Shown here piece after piece: positions 25,950-36,541 of a stretch of DNA of 64,000 bases. The DNA comes from Maylandia zebra (Eukaryota; Chordata; Actinopteri; Cichliformes; Cichlidae). The notes below the pieces were generated by a model. The model was not told where the DNA came from, made no database searches, and was given only the letters and a program-made list of their open reading frames with translations. The translations under genes were made by a program, and so were the position numbers. Where the stretch lies: the NCBI RefSeq assembly GCF_041146795.1, contig NC_135177.1:17814560-17878559 (forward strand), in the 5' to 3' direction. Every line of letters begins with the position of its first letter. Within the stretch, counting starts at the first letter, position 1.

Positions 25950-27700
25950 TTAATTTAAAAATGGTTCAGCCCGTTGCTTCCAACTGCTTTATTTGTTTTT
26001 AGTAGCAACTAATACCTATAACTGTGCCAGAGGACAATTTGAATCGATACCATGGGCAATTCAGATTGTCTTGACTTCTTCGTTATATAGCTTGTATTTA
26101 GATAGCTTATACCTCATAATTGGCGTTTTGTTGTTTTGTTTTTCCATTTGAAATGTTAATATTCTTGTTTTGATTGTAATCTTTGATTCCTGTGTGTCTA
26201 TTTTATCGTTATTCTAGTGTTGTATCTTAATTTTTATGATATTTCTTGCTTTGGTTTACGTCAGGTGTTATTATTCCCAGCAATAGTCACCTAAGTGTTC
26301 CTGTTTGTGCCTCTTTTTGTTTAATTTCTGTATCAACATCTTGACATCTTAGTGTCGTTTACAATATCTCTGACGTCCTGGGTTTCTCTCTTTTTTTTTT
26401 CTGTTTTAATTTTTAATTTTTTTAATGTCAGTGTCAATGTTTTCACCTTTTGTTTGTTGTGCTTGTTCTCCACAGAAAACTCTTAGTGTATTTATAGTCG
26501 AGTCTATACTGTGTCGAGATGTCTGTTTTGTGCCAGTGCTAGTTTCAGTCATAATGCAAATGTACTGTTTACTTTGCAAACTGAAAACCATTTCCTGTTT
26601 CAGACCACAGTTGTGATGTCCTGCTTAGTAACATAAATCGAACACATGGGCAAAATTCTTGTAAAAGTTTTTATAGCTACTTATTATTAGAACTATTTAT
26701 AACTAGATTTTAGGGCTGTGTCCTGAGTCAGTTTCTCTTTTGCCTCTACACCAATGAATCAGAAATAGCCTAGGTTTAACTTCACTAAAATAACATCAAA
26801 CTGATTAACATTAATTTTTTCAGTAACTTTTTTGTTGTCCAAATAAACACTTGTGACTTCCCCAAAACTTTTTTTTTGACATTTTACATGCTTGATTGAT
26901 TCATTAGCGCTCTTTCAAAAATCAGAGACAAACTAAACAGCTTGCAGCTTTATACTGGCACTTTCACATCATATTTAATGTTCAGTCTATATCTTTACTG
27001 ATATAGACTTCAATGACATAAACAGCACAAAATTGTATGTCACAGAGATAGGATATGGAAAAGGGAGGCAAACCCTCAACTCTCTGCCCTCTTATACTTC
27101 CTCTATACTTCCTTGCAGCTCTGTTATTAGACAGACCAACAGCCTTCATTTTTGCAGCACCCATCTTATCTAAATCATATCTAAAGCTGCGGGGCATTTG
27201 AGCTGGTCTGGTATCATTTGGTTTGCTGCACTGCAACTCTGCATAGTACTTTGAATGATGGCATTAGTGTTTTGATATTTACTGATGTAGATATATAATG
27301 TTTTTTTCTGCAGGCGGTATTCTCAACTTTTTTTTTTGAAAAAACACGAATGGTATTTTTCTGTGACTATGTGTACTGTCTCTCAATGTCTTCTTCATTT
27401 GTTGAGTCTTACACTGTCAAAATTCAGTTTTCAGACAGAAAATACATACTGGTTAATTCAATTTGTTTTACAAACCCTAATTCAAAAAGTATTCCAAAAT
27501 AAATTTTTAAGAAGAAAGTACTTGATTTTGAAAATAATCCCGTTATGTTGATTTCTGATGCTAGAGCTCAGTTTCCTGTGGTGGTGATCACACTGGTTAA
27601 ATGCCAGTATGACCCTCAAAGCAAATGACAAAGCCAGGTGATGATCTTCCATTGCTTTAATTGTCAGATTTAGTGGAACACTTGCATACGTGGGCATATG
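25950..27700. other. AT-rich intergenic region, nothing recognised
   Basis: AT- and T-rich sequence with homopolymer runs (T10 near 26391, T8 near 27328). Small open frames here have no recognisable domain. The T-rich part 26100-26620 resembles 19930-20460 in composition. Confidence 0.5.
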
Positions 27701-27702
27701 TG

Positions 27703-28434
27703 TGTGTATGTTGTGGAATTATATAGCATTATATAGCTTTTTAGCATTATACTTTTCAGCATTATACGTTTAAGCAGGCCTCTGTGTGACCTTAGGAGCA
27801 AGAATAGTTGAAGCAACATTACAGGAACAAGATGCACAGACGGGATACTTATAGTACAAAAGTTGTAGACAAGAGGGGGGCAAAAGGGCAGTGTGAAGAA
27901 CAGTTTAACACCTTGGATAAGTATAGACTAGAAAAGCAGAACTAAGGAGGAGAGCATAAACCCCTGGCGCAACACACACTTGACACCTACGAATCGCACA
28001 CTGACATGACCCACGCACACTCCCACAGTACAGACAGGAACACACACATTGCAGGCAGAGACATGTACATCACACACACACATGCACAATTAAGATATGC
28101 AATTAAGAAAGGGGTTAAAGATAGGGCAAGACCTTAAAAGAAAAGGTAGAAGATGAGAGATGAGGAAGAAGTTGTTTTGATCGAAACTGTGCATGACGTA
28201 TCGGTGAACGTGATAACAGAATAACAGGAAAGGTGGGAGGTAAATAAGGTTCGAAGAACTGCCCTTCGAATCTGCAAGATGCTTCATGCTGAGCTGATTC
28301 CCTCCTGCGCAGGGGTTGAAATAAAGAAGTTGATGAATTGAAGGAGTCTGTCTCGAGTCGTTTGTTGAGTCAGTCGTTGTGGTCTTTCACCAGGTCAGAT
28401 TCAAAGGATCGGGAGAGGCGTCAGCACGCCGACA
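27703..28434 (+). mobile_element. Probable solo LTR, 732 bp
   Basis: It begins TGTGTATGTTGTGG and ends CACGCCGACA, with ATGTG on both sides (27698-27702 and 28435-28439). An AATAAA occurs at about 28320, followed by a GT-rich stretch, the usual layout of an R/U5 region in plus orientation. The left edge lies in TG-rich sequence, which weakens the target-duplication evidence. No internal region is present. Ty3/gypsy or endogenous retrovirus origin cannot be told apart. Confidence 0.6.
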
Positions 28435-28734
28435 ATGTGTGTGAGTGTATGTGTGTGGGGTTCTACAAAACAGAATGAAGAAAACAACACAGATTACAAT
28501 CTAATGTAAACACCAATAATCACGTTAGTAGGCTACATAACATATTACAGCCACATACTTCTATTATGGACCTTATTACTACGCTGATGGCCTTTGCTTG
28601 TAGTAGGATGGAAATGGAAAGATGTAATCATCTTTCCATTACTTATGATGTTAAATAAAGTAAAATGAGGCAAATAAACATGATAAAAATCACCAACTCA
28701 AACTAAAACTTAGCTTAGTCTAGCCCAGGGGTGG

Positions 28735-28890
28735 GCAATCTCAGTCCATGAGGGCTGGTGTCCCTGTAGGTTTTAGATGTGTCCTCAAACCAACACAGCT
28801 GATTTAAATGGCTAAATTAGCTCCTCAACATGTCCTGAAGTTCTCCAGAGGCCTGGTAATGAACTAATCATGTGATTCAGGTGTGATGAT
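28735..28890 (+). mobile_element. hAT-type MITE fragment
   Basis: It starts CAGGGGTGGGCAATCTCAGT, a terminus typical of hAT (Charlie-like) MITEs. The interior matches a family common in fish (words AACACAGCTGATTTAAATGG and CTCCAGAGGCCTGGTAATGA). The opposite terminus is missing. Confidence 0.6.
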
Positions 28891-29650
28891 CATTTAGCCA
28901 TTTATTTTTAGCTCAAAATGACAACATTAACACAGTAAAACAGGTCTCTTTCTTAAACAGAAGCCTGTCATGCTTAACTTCGAGAATATAAGTAAATCTT
29001 TCTTTAAAAGAACTCTGTCCTGCTTAACTTAAAATTATATAAATTAATAGAAAGCAATAGAACAAAAATATTCTTGTAACAGTGCACATATAGTGCATTT
29101 AGTACAATTGGCTTCAGTTGAGATATTATTTCAGCTTTTCTAATGCTAATCAGCTGCTCCTGTTTGTAAACCCGCTTGTTCCCATGATTACGCATCATAA
29201 CTCATCATCATTATTCATCTATGTATTACTTTTATGTATTAGTCGTCTATTTGTTGTAATCATCTATCCTTGCAGTTGTTTATTACACAAAATAAATTAT
29301 ATTATCACACTTCTGGCCACATAGCGCTGATATTCACTGCACATGCCCATATTAACCTTAACCAGAGGGTTTAAAAAAAATAAACCAGTGTTTACATACC
29401 ATATCTGCTTCTGCCGTGGCCTGGTGGACAAAAAATTGGTTAAGGGTTCCCCGAGCTTTCACGCCCCTCATGTTCTTCATGTGCCCACCACTAGAAGCAT
29501 GCCTATGGAAAAAGTGCGCCGGCACACAGTGCAGTGCGCTTTATAGGTGTTATCGTGCACTTTTCCAGCCAGGTGTTTTCCTTTTCCCATTCCTCCCTGT
29601 ACTTTTGCAGCCTATTTTTCTTTCTCTGAGGGGAACAAACATTGCTGCTC

Positions 29651-30535
29651 TAATGCTGGGCTTACACTGTGCGATTTTTGGCCCATTTTGAGACGATTTT
29701 TGAGTCGTGCGACCGATTTGGTGATCGGCCCGATTTTGGCCTTCATCGTGCATCGTGTAGTATACGTGGGGTAACGAGAAGCGATTAACACCTCACGACC
29801 AGCTCCCGATCATCAATCGCTCGTGAGGGTGTCACCACAGGTGCTCACACTGCTCACGCACAAACACGTAAACGTCGGTGAAAAAGATGGAGCAGCACAG
29901 CTGTGCAGCCTGTGATCTGGACACAGGCGATGGAGGCACAACTTGTAGAACTTTGGAAAGCTCATCCGAGCCTTTTCGATGTGGCATCACAAAATTATCA
30001 CGACCACAACAACCGTGAAAATAGTTGGATTTACACTGCTGCTCAATCACAGCTGCCTGATCAATGTTTTTCATTAGCAATTTAGCAAAGTTGATGGTGG
30101 TGGTGTGTGTGTCTGTGTGAGTGAAAGACAGAGAGGGAGAGCGAGCGACAGATTTTCTGTTATAACTGTTGTGTGCCCACCTTATTACTAAATTAGGCGG
30201 AGCACTCCGAATTGAATCAGGACATAATGTCTTTATGTTGCTTTATTGAACACTGTCCATCTTACAACTAGCCACTTAATGGGGCTTCCTCCGGACAACA
30301 ACATCCGGTTCAAAGGTCATCACCTTAAGACATAGCCATATCAATACATGACAATAACCTTCATTTTATGGAGGCACAGTGTGAGCACTCAGGTCACATC
30401 AGAGCATCGGGCGGTATAGTGTGAGACCTGCATCGTGACCTACGAACTTCTAACCCCTGCGAGTCAATCGTGCAGTTTGAGCAGGAGCTGAATAACGTGA
30501 CTGAAAAAAATCGCACAGTGTCTGCCCAGCTTTAG
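29651..30535. mobile_element. PIF/Harbinger-like element with MADF-type remnant
   Basis: The ends form inverted repeats: GCTGGGCTTACACTGTGCGATTTTT on the left pairs with the reverse complement of AAAAAATCGCACAGTG...GCCCAGC on the right, about 25 bp with few mismatches. Flanking TAA and TTA are compatible with a decayed 3-bp TWA target site. Inside, the plus strand encodes A-M-E-A-Q-L-V-E-L-W-K-A-H-P-S-L-F-D-V, resembling the MADF/Myb-like DNA-binding protein carried by Harbinger elements. The transposase gene is absent, so this is a non-autonomous derivative. It is interrupted by a solo LTR at 30167-30353. Confidence 0.6.
30167..30353 (-). mobile_element. Short solo LTR, 187 bp, inside the Harbinger element
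   Basis: TGTTGTGTG...ATGACA termini with ATAAC duplicated on both sides (30162-30166 and 30354-30358). On the minus strand it reads TGTCATG...CAACA with CAATAAAGC, a polyadenylation signal, so the orientation is minus. The length is very short for an LTR. The family is not recognised. Confidence 0.65.
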
Positions 30536-30779
30536 GTGTACTGTCATCCGAGACTTGCACCGCAGTGTCTGCATTTGTTTCCCTGTTGGCTATGCTTCTT
30601 GTTGTGGTCATCTGTTGTCTTCCGGTATTTTCTCCGTAAGCGACCTTTCCTCGACCAATGAGATGAGCGGTAATCTGAATTGTCATACTCGAATTGTCAA
30701 AGTGTGCTGTCAGCTCATTGGTCACAAAGCAGGAGAGGGGCTGGGAATTATGTTTTCAAACAAAGCGTTAATTCCATTA

Positions 30780-30913
30780 AAAGTTATAGACTACTTTTGA
30801 TTCTCACTGTATTACGGGACAAAGTGCGTCCCTTATTAGCTCAATACGGGACGTGTACTTTTGTTTCGAAATACGGGACGATTCCGTTTTTTAAGGGACG
30901 GTTGGCAACCCTA
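30780..30913. mobile_element. hAT-like MITE end fragment
   Basis: Three copies of the word ATACGGGAC or TTACGGGAC and a right end GGGACGGTTGGCAACCCTA, resembling the terminus of a fish hAT MITE (TAGGGTTGCCAACC inverted). The left end was not found. Confidence 0.4.
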
Positions 30914-31025
30914 CGTAGACTGAGAATGCCCACACTGGCTTAGCCAAAACTTAGCTTGGCCTCGCCAATCTTAGCTTAGCTTAGCGATAACTTAGCATAT
31001 AAAATGTGTAAGCAGAAGATGTCCA

Positions 31026-31465
31026 GAGTAGGGATGGGTACCGGTATCCATAACAGTAGTAACCAGACTGAAAAACAGCGCACATTTCAGTGCTTTATTT
31101 CGGTGCTTTTTTTTCCTGAGATGTCATACACTTTGGATTCTAGCCAATCATTTTACCTTTCCAAGGATAGTAGGCGGGGCCAGGAACGTAGTTCTTTTAG
31201 AGCAGAGCTACAGATTAAAAATGCCCAAGGCAAAGCGGTCAAAAGTCTGGCTGTACTTCACAGCAAAAAATGCGAACTCAGCAGCCTGCAATAAGTGCTT
31301 TAGGGTGATACTGTGCAAAAGAGGTAACACCTCGAATCTGATGAAACACCTAGCGACGTATAGCATTTTGTTAAAAGCCGAGAAATGCACGTATTTGATA
31401 GCTTGCTGCAAGACCGAGCACATCTACTGCGGGTGTGGTGCCTGTTATTGGACCCGGAGTTAACA
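31026..31465 (+). mobile_element. hAT element 5' fragment with decayed BED finger
   Basis: The left end AGTAGGGATGGGTACCGGTA resembles a hAT terminus. From an ATG at 31221 it encodes K-V-W-L-Y-F-T-A-K-N-A-N-S-A-A-C-N-K-C, then G-N-T-S-N-L-M-K-H-L-A-T-Y, the layout of a BED zinc finger. Both Cys and the first His are kept, but the last zinc-binding His is replaced (A-T-Y-S-I). The frame stops before any transposase domain. Confidence 0.6.
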
Positions 31466-31692
31466 TAACATATGACAAACAAGAAAAGACTCAAACAAGA
31501 AGACATGGATGATAACATAAACTAGACCACACTCAACTACGACAAACTAATAAAAATACTAGAACTTCACATTACCACAATATATCATAAGGCACAACGG
31601 ATTACAAGGTGCATTAAGCAAAACAAAACAGTCAGATAAGTCAAACTTTATTCAACGCATTCTTTTTGTGAACTGATGAAGACACTTGGATA

Positions 31693-31802
31693 TAGTGATG
31701 GGAATTCCGTCTCTTTTTAGAGAACCACCTCTTTCGGCTCCGCTCACTGGAAAGAGCCGGCTCTTTCGGCTCCCAACCGGCTCTTCAGGTTCACTGTTAA
31801 AA
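31693..31802 (+). mobile_element. hAT terminal fragment
   Basis: TAGTGATGGGAATTCCGTCTC followed by three GCTCTTTCGGCTC-type repeats, a recognisable subterminal pattern of a fish hAT family. The rest of the element is absent. Confidence 0.45.
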
Positions 31803-31991
31803 AAACAAAAAAAACAAAAAAAAAACGTTGCTAAAACTTAAAAACTCAAGGCAACCGACTGCATTTACGTTTTTAGGTTCTGATGGATAACTTATAATTT
31901 CAAGTTTAGGAGATAAGTTGCTTTAGCTAATGTTTTTGTGTTGACAAAATTAATAATTGTCCTTTTTCTCAACTCATATTTTATTGTTTTT

Positions 31992-32165
31992 GCAACGTAT
32001 TTCCTAAAGTTTACACAAGGTATTAGTTTTAGTTTCGGCAACGTATTTCCTAAAGTTTACACAAGGTATTAGTTTTAGTTTCGGCAACGTATTTCCTAAA
32101 GTTTACACAACATATTTTTTTTGTTTTGCCAATCAATTTCCTAAAGTTTAGAAAAAGTATCTTTC
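31992..32165. repeat. 46-bp tandem repeat, three to four units
   Basis: Unit 1 (31992-32037) and unit 2 (32038-32083) are identical. Unit 3, from 32084, diverges after AGTTTACACAA, and a fourth keeps only ATTTCCTAAAGTTTA. Core word GCAACGTATTTCCTAAAG. It lies 3' of the SAMD3-like gene and may belong to the 3' part of that element. Confidence 0.85.
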
Positions 32166-32902
32166 ATAGTTTTCATGAGGTGCTCCCTGTTGTACCAATG
32201 AATGTTTACACAGTTGATTTTCAAATAACTTTGTGTTCAAACACAACTGCACCACTGACAATGTTGACTTTTGAGATCAGCCATTTTTAACATACTGACA
32301 ACATTCAGCCACAAATAAAGTCCTTCCAAAAACACAAAAAATTTTTTGTAACAAATGTTACTCATCCAATTTTAAAGGTGGTGTTGTCAGACAGAATATC
32401 AAACCTATCTTGATAGATAGTCACTAACAAACAGATTCAAAACATCAGATGGCAGGATGTGAACAACTTCTATCTGGTTTCCATACAGCAAACAACTTTC
32501 AAACAAATGTTTCCACCGCTTGTCTTTTAATAGTAATGGTATCAACACTCCAATTTCCTGTGAAGTTCAGTATCGCGGCACATTGGTTATAAAACTAGTA
32601 CAAATGTACATAAAACCAGATTATAAATTTTTTTTAAAACAGCTCAAGTTAGAATAAAACCTTTCAACATCTTATAATAACATGTTAGACATGAAATCTG
32701 CAATCAGCCATGCAAGCTACATTAGGTAAAGTTAGAACAGAAGACATTGATTCAGAACTTTCTGCACCATACCGTTTTCTTAAAGACAGAAATTAACTTT
32801 TTTCAGAGCAACTTGCCATGAAACCCAAAAACTGTAAATCAAAACAAATTGCCATTCTGTTTTACACAAGTTGCATTTGAGTTGAACATGTTGTCAAATA
32901 GG

Positions 32903-33223
32903 TTAGACTTTGGTTAAGAGCTTGGTTTTGAAGCTTCTTATCCTCTGGGAACAGGTAGATGTCAACTCCATAAAAATGTGTTGCACAGCTTCAAATGTGT
33001 ACTTGAGTTCTTTGGGAAACTCCATGTTGAGCCCATAAAGTAGGCCAAACAAGTAGGCAAAGGCAGTGGGAAGGTCTGGCAGATCATCAAGAATAATGTC
33101 CTCTTCCAAAACAATGGCAGTGTTGACCACTGTGGACTGCGAGTTGGGTCCCACGTAGTCCTCCAGAACAGTGAGGATGCCCACCGTAACACCTCGGGTT
33201 GCCCTCTCAACTGGATCTGTATC
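32903..33223 (-). CDS. SAMD3-like transposon gene, last exon
   Basis: TTTGCATAG acceptor, then 106 codons and a stop: D-T-D-P-V-E-R-A-T-R-G-V-T-V-G-I-L, a central L-E-E-D-I-I-L-D-D-L-P-D-L-P-T-A-F and a C-terminal helix-rich part. The pattern matches the C-terminal domain of the many teleost proteins annotated as SAMD3-like. The exon is uninterrupted and in phase with the one before it (33302-33397). Confidence 0.75.
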   Translation of the reverse strand, partial: DTDPVERATRGVTVGILTVLEDYVGPNSQSTVVNTAIVLEEDIILDDLPDLPTAFAYLFGLLYGLNMEFPKELKYTFEAVQHIFMELTSTCSQRIRSFKTKLLTKV

Positions 33224-33301
33224 CTATGCAAAATAAAAAACAACAGTACATATAAGTCTCTGAAAACCAAAAATGAAGATTGAGTAGATTTGCATACTCA
33301 C

Positions 33302-33397
33302 CAGACATGTTAAGAAGAGTTTGGTCTCGTCGTCGCGAACAAATATCGGTAACCCTTCCAAACTGATGGTTCGTCGATGCTGGACTATGTTTGAGAC
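33302..33397 (-). CDS. SAMD3-like transposon gene, penultimate exon
   Basis: A 96-nt phase-0 exon with a TTTTAG acceptor and CTG|GTGAGT donor. It encodes V-S-N-I-V-Q-H-R-R-T-I-S-L-E-G-L-P-I-F-V and on to F-L-T-C-L. The L-P-x-F-V-R-D/E motif is typical of the family. Confidence 0.75.
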
Positions 33398-33843
33398 CTA
33401 AAACAAGGAAATCAAATAAGACTCAGTCTCATTTATAAACCTACCATTTTGTTTTTAAAACACATTAAGTGTTGTTGCTCAAAATACAGCCTTAAGAAAT
33501 AAGATGTTGAAATGAGTTATTACAGATAATTGGTCATGTTTTTGTCAGTTTTTTTTATTTATTTATTTTTTAAGTAATTTTGATGTGCAACAAATGTAGC
33601 ACACTTATTTCAACATTTATAACAAAAAGTGCCATGAGTGGGATGAGAGTTGAACTGTCTGTCATGACCTGCAATCTGCCAAACACAGCGCTACTTGTTA
33701 GCTTATAATCCCATTCAGGACACACTTTTTGAAAACTAACAATTTTTACATCAATTTAGTAAATATTTAATAAAGTATCTTTCGTTACAGTGGGAACTTC
33801 AGGTTCCTCATAAACCAGACACAAATACATTTTTATATATTAC

Positions 33844-34002
33844 CTGTTCATCAAACTTCTGCAACAGGGAATCCATGTCATTGCGGAAAGCAGCTTTTCT
33901 AATTCGATACAGCTTAATCAGCCGAAGTGAGTAAGTGTCGAGGGCAGTCATGAAGGTCCCCATGAGATCCTTGGTGGTAATGCGTGAGAATTCCGCACAA
34001 AT
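33844..34002 (-). CDS. SAMD3-like transposon gene, internal exon
   Basis: A 159-nt phase-0 exon (53 codons), I-C-A-E-F-S-R-I-T-T-K-D-L onward to Q-K-F-D-E-Q, with a CTTTGTAG acceptor and CAG|GTAATA donor. It follows exon 37154-38155 across a 3.15-kb intron that is full of nested transposons. Its polypyrimidine tract is a long T run (see 34015-34053). Confidence 0.75.
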
Positions 34003-34013
34003 CTACAAAGCAA

Positions 34014-34014
<1 letters not shown>

Positions 34015-34053
<39 letters not shown>
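34015..34053. repeat. A39 homopolymer (T run on the coding strand)
   Basis: 39 A in a row, ending about 10 nt before the acceptor of the minus-strand exon at 33844-34002, so that it serves as an extreme polypyrimidine tract. Confidence 0.95.
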
Positions 34054-34055
<2 letters not shown>

Positions 34056-34662
34056 AGAAAACTTTTAAAGGTACATTATATAAAAATCACATTGTTTTCA
34101 AATTTGGTTAAAAGAGCTTAATTTCAAAACATTTAGTTAGTCTCAGTTGATCTATTGGTCAGGCCTTGATTGGATTTTTTTTCTTTTAGTGGTAGTGGTG
34201 GTACAAATTATAACTGACGTATTAAAAAAAAAAAGAAAAATCTGATCGGCAGATTTTACAGTAAGTCTATAGAATACCTAATCAAATGTTGATAAAACAA
34301 AATAATGGTTTCAATTGTTACAGGATGCATTGCAGAAAAGAAATAAATCAATAAATTGTATTTTAAATTCATTGAAAAAATTCCATTAATTTTATAGTTA
34401 TGTAAGAATGAAGTAAGAATAACATCCTGTGGTCAAATTTGTATACTTTCATAACACGTAAGTGACTTTCTCAATCCTGTTCTGTGAGTTTCATGGCTGT
34501 TGCCTGCTAAGGGTCAGCACCAAAAGATTCTAGATGCCCAGTGAAGACAAGTCATTGCGGCGACCGTGGTTCAGGGTAGGGCTGCTCGATTATGGCAAAA
34601 ATGATAATCACAATTATTTTCACTGAAATTGAGATCTCGATTATTTGACGATATTTATTTAA

Positions 34663-34717
34663 CCCTTTAAGACCTACCATAGAACCAAGTCCGCCAGAGC
34701 TTGCTTGCTTTTTTTTT

Positions 34718-34763
<46 letters not shown>

Positions 34764-35593
34764 TACATGCTGTAGTGCCATTTCTGGGAGCATTTCAAGT
34801 TACTATACATCAATACAACTGTTATAGCCCATAATTTAATAATATGTATGCATTAAGTCCATAGTAACTACATTAATTGCATAAAAGTGCAATAAACTAC
34901 AAAAAAAATAAATTGAAAATCGTTTTTGTTACATATATTTCTACTTGGAGAAATTTAAGAGGCTTATCCCTCAAAACTTTAAATACAAAAAAGTTGCAAA
35001 AAATAGTTTACAACAACAGGAAATTTATTTTGAGTGTCTTCATAGTTTTATTTTTGAGATACACCAATTTTTATATACTGCAGGAAAAACGAAAAACAAT
35101 CCTATGATGCAAATTTGCAAAGAAAACAGCAGGTGCATCAAAATAAACTATTTCCAGCAGTGTAATTCGAGTTCTAAGCATCACAGAAACTATTCAGAAA
35201 AGTCAAACATGACTTATAAAAACACCAGTATAGGCTTTTAAGGCCTACAAGTAAAAAAAACTACATTTTCCGCGAAAATGACGTCACTTCCGGTTTAGGG
35301 CAGGAAATGGCGGACATGCGACAGTTCGTGCTGACGTCTGTTTCACTGTGGTAAGTGGCAACGCGTGTTTCTGTAATATTATGTTTTTGTTCCTGCAAGC
35401 GCTTTTTATGCAATTTTTGCAAAGTTTTATGTGGAAGGAAACCGTGACCGAGGACAAGCTGATGGCATAAGATGTAAGTACAACTCCTCCGGTTTCATAT
35501 ACAAAACAAATTATTGCACTAGCTTACGCGGTTCAGGTTCTACAGGGATTTAAAAATAGTTACACAAAACTGAACGTGCGGCTCTTTAAAGGG
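34663..35593. mobile_element. piggyBac-like non-autonomous element (TTAA target)
   Basis: Flanked by TTAA on both sides (34659-34662 and 35594-35597), with termini CCCTTTAAGACC and, inverted, CCCTTTAAAGAG. TTAA plus CCC termini is the piggyBac hallmark. It lacks a transposase. It carries a (TA)n tract (34725-34750) and, near the centre, a promoter-like block with a short coding start (35279-35352). Confidence 0.7.
35279..35352 (+). promoter_or_regulatory. Promoter-like block with ATG and splice donor inside the TTAA element
   Basis: TGACGTCA (CRE, 35279-35286) overlaps ACTTCCGG (inverted ETS site). About 14 nt later comes AAATGGCGGACATG, which looks like a YY1-type initiator element and includes an ATG at 35307. 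The frame M-A-D-M-R-Q-F-V-L-T-S-V-S-L runs 44 nt to a strong donor, TG|GTAAGT, at 35350. CRE, ETS and YY1 together are typical of TATA-less vertebrate promoters. Whether it is active, and where the exon came from, is not known. Confidence 0.45.
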
Positions 35594-35757
35594 TTAACAA
35601 TAAGAATGTATTGAATAATGACTTTAAAAAATAATATAAAATAGTGTGCAACACCACTGAAGTCTTTTTTTTACCTCTCTTTTCAACCAACAGCAGTCAC
35701 TCTCCTCTCCAAATAACTTCTGCTTAGCTTTCCGAGCTTCCCTCGGGTCCTCTTAAT

Positions 35758-36065
35758 CAGCGGTCTCCAACCTTTTTTGCGCCACGGACCGGTTTATGCC
35801 CGACAATATTTTCACGGACCGGCCTTTAAGGTGTCGCGGATAAATGCAACAAAATAAAACTAGTACCGGTACCGAAAAAAAGAAGAGTTATTCATAACAC
35901 ACGTGAAAAGACCAAGGAAAACCGAGTTAACGATCAAAACGATAACAAAATAACGCTGAAAACCGATAAAAACCCTGAAACCATACATTTCACACCTGAG
36001 CCTCAACTCTCACGGCCCGGTACCAAACGACTCACGGACCAAGGCCCAGGGGTTGGGGACCGCTG
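35758..36065. mobile_element. hAT MITE, 308 bp, with perfect 8-bp target duplication
   Basis: Termini CAGCGGTCTCCAACC and GGTTGGGGACCGCTG are near-perfect inverted repeats. CTCTTAAT flanks both sides (35750-35757 and 36066-36073). The interior shows ACGGACCGG words, a pattern common in teleost MITEs. Non-coding. Confidence 0.9.
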
Positions 36066-36541
36066 CTCTTAATTGTTGTGACGCATGTTCGAAATGCAGA
36101 GAGGTGCGCTGGATTTGCCACACGGAGCAGCGTGAGAGTAAAGCACGAGGGAGGGGCTAATAATCGGCTCAGTCATTTTTAATGATCGTTGAAAGCCCAG
36201 ATCGTAATCGTGATTAAAATTCGATTAATTGAGCAGCCCTAGTTCAGGGGGTTGGGAAGCTCATCTGTAACCGGAAGGATGCTGGTTCTATCCCCAGCTC
36301 TCTCTGTCCTGGTCGTTGTGTCCTTGGGCAAGACCCTTTACCCTACCGCTTACTGGTGTTGGCCAGAGGGGCCAGTGGTGCGATATGGCAGCGTCACTTC
36401 TGTCAGTCTACCCCAGGGCAGCTGTGGCTACAACTGTGGTTTCCCTGCACCGATGTGTGAGAGTGAGTGAGTGAGTGAGTGAGTAGTGGAATTGTAAAGC
36501 GCTTTGGGTGCCCAGAGAAGAGCGAAATAAAAGCAATCCGT

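Larger units (their letters stand above)
34577..36241. mobile_element. hAT non-autonomous element with perfect 8-bp target duplication
   Basis: Termini TAGGGCTGCTCGATTA and TAATTGAGCAGCCCTA form inverted repeats. GTTCAGGG flanks both sides exactly (34569-34576 and 36242-36249). It has no transposase. Two further elements are inserted in it: a TTAA element (34663-35593) and a 308-bp MITE (35758-36065). Without them it is only about 400 bp. Confidence 0.85.
34546..36541 (+). mobile_element. tRNA-derived SINE, split by a hAT insertion
   Basis: The right part (36250-36541) has a tRNA-like head with a B box (GGTTCTATCCC), a body with GTCCTTGGGCAAGACCC and GGGGCCAGTGGTG, and a tail with AAGCGCTTTGGGTGCC. 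This is a widespread teleost SINE type with an L2-like tail. The first bases of the head (ending GTGGTTCAGGG) lie at 34546-34576, left of the hAT element that landed in the A-box region. A (GAGT)n tract at 36462-36484 interrupts the body. Transcriptionally dead as split. Confidence 0.75.

Noticed and set aside
31992-32165. Possible CRISPR-like array from regular repeats
   Set aside because: Units are directly adjacent without unique spacers, there are no cas genes, and the genome is a vertebrate's.
34577-36241. One large 1.66-kb autonomous element
   Set aside because: Most of its length is two later insertions with their own perfect target duplications; the hAT part itself is only about 400 bp and non-coding.
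36250-36310. A tRNA gene, from A/B-box-like words
   Set aside because: The B-box region belongs to a SINE head continuing into a SINE body and L2-like tail; no cloverleaf with intact stems could be drawn.
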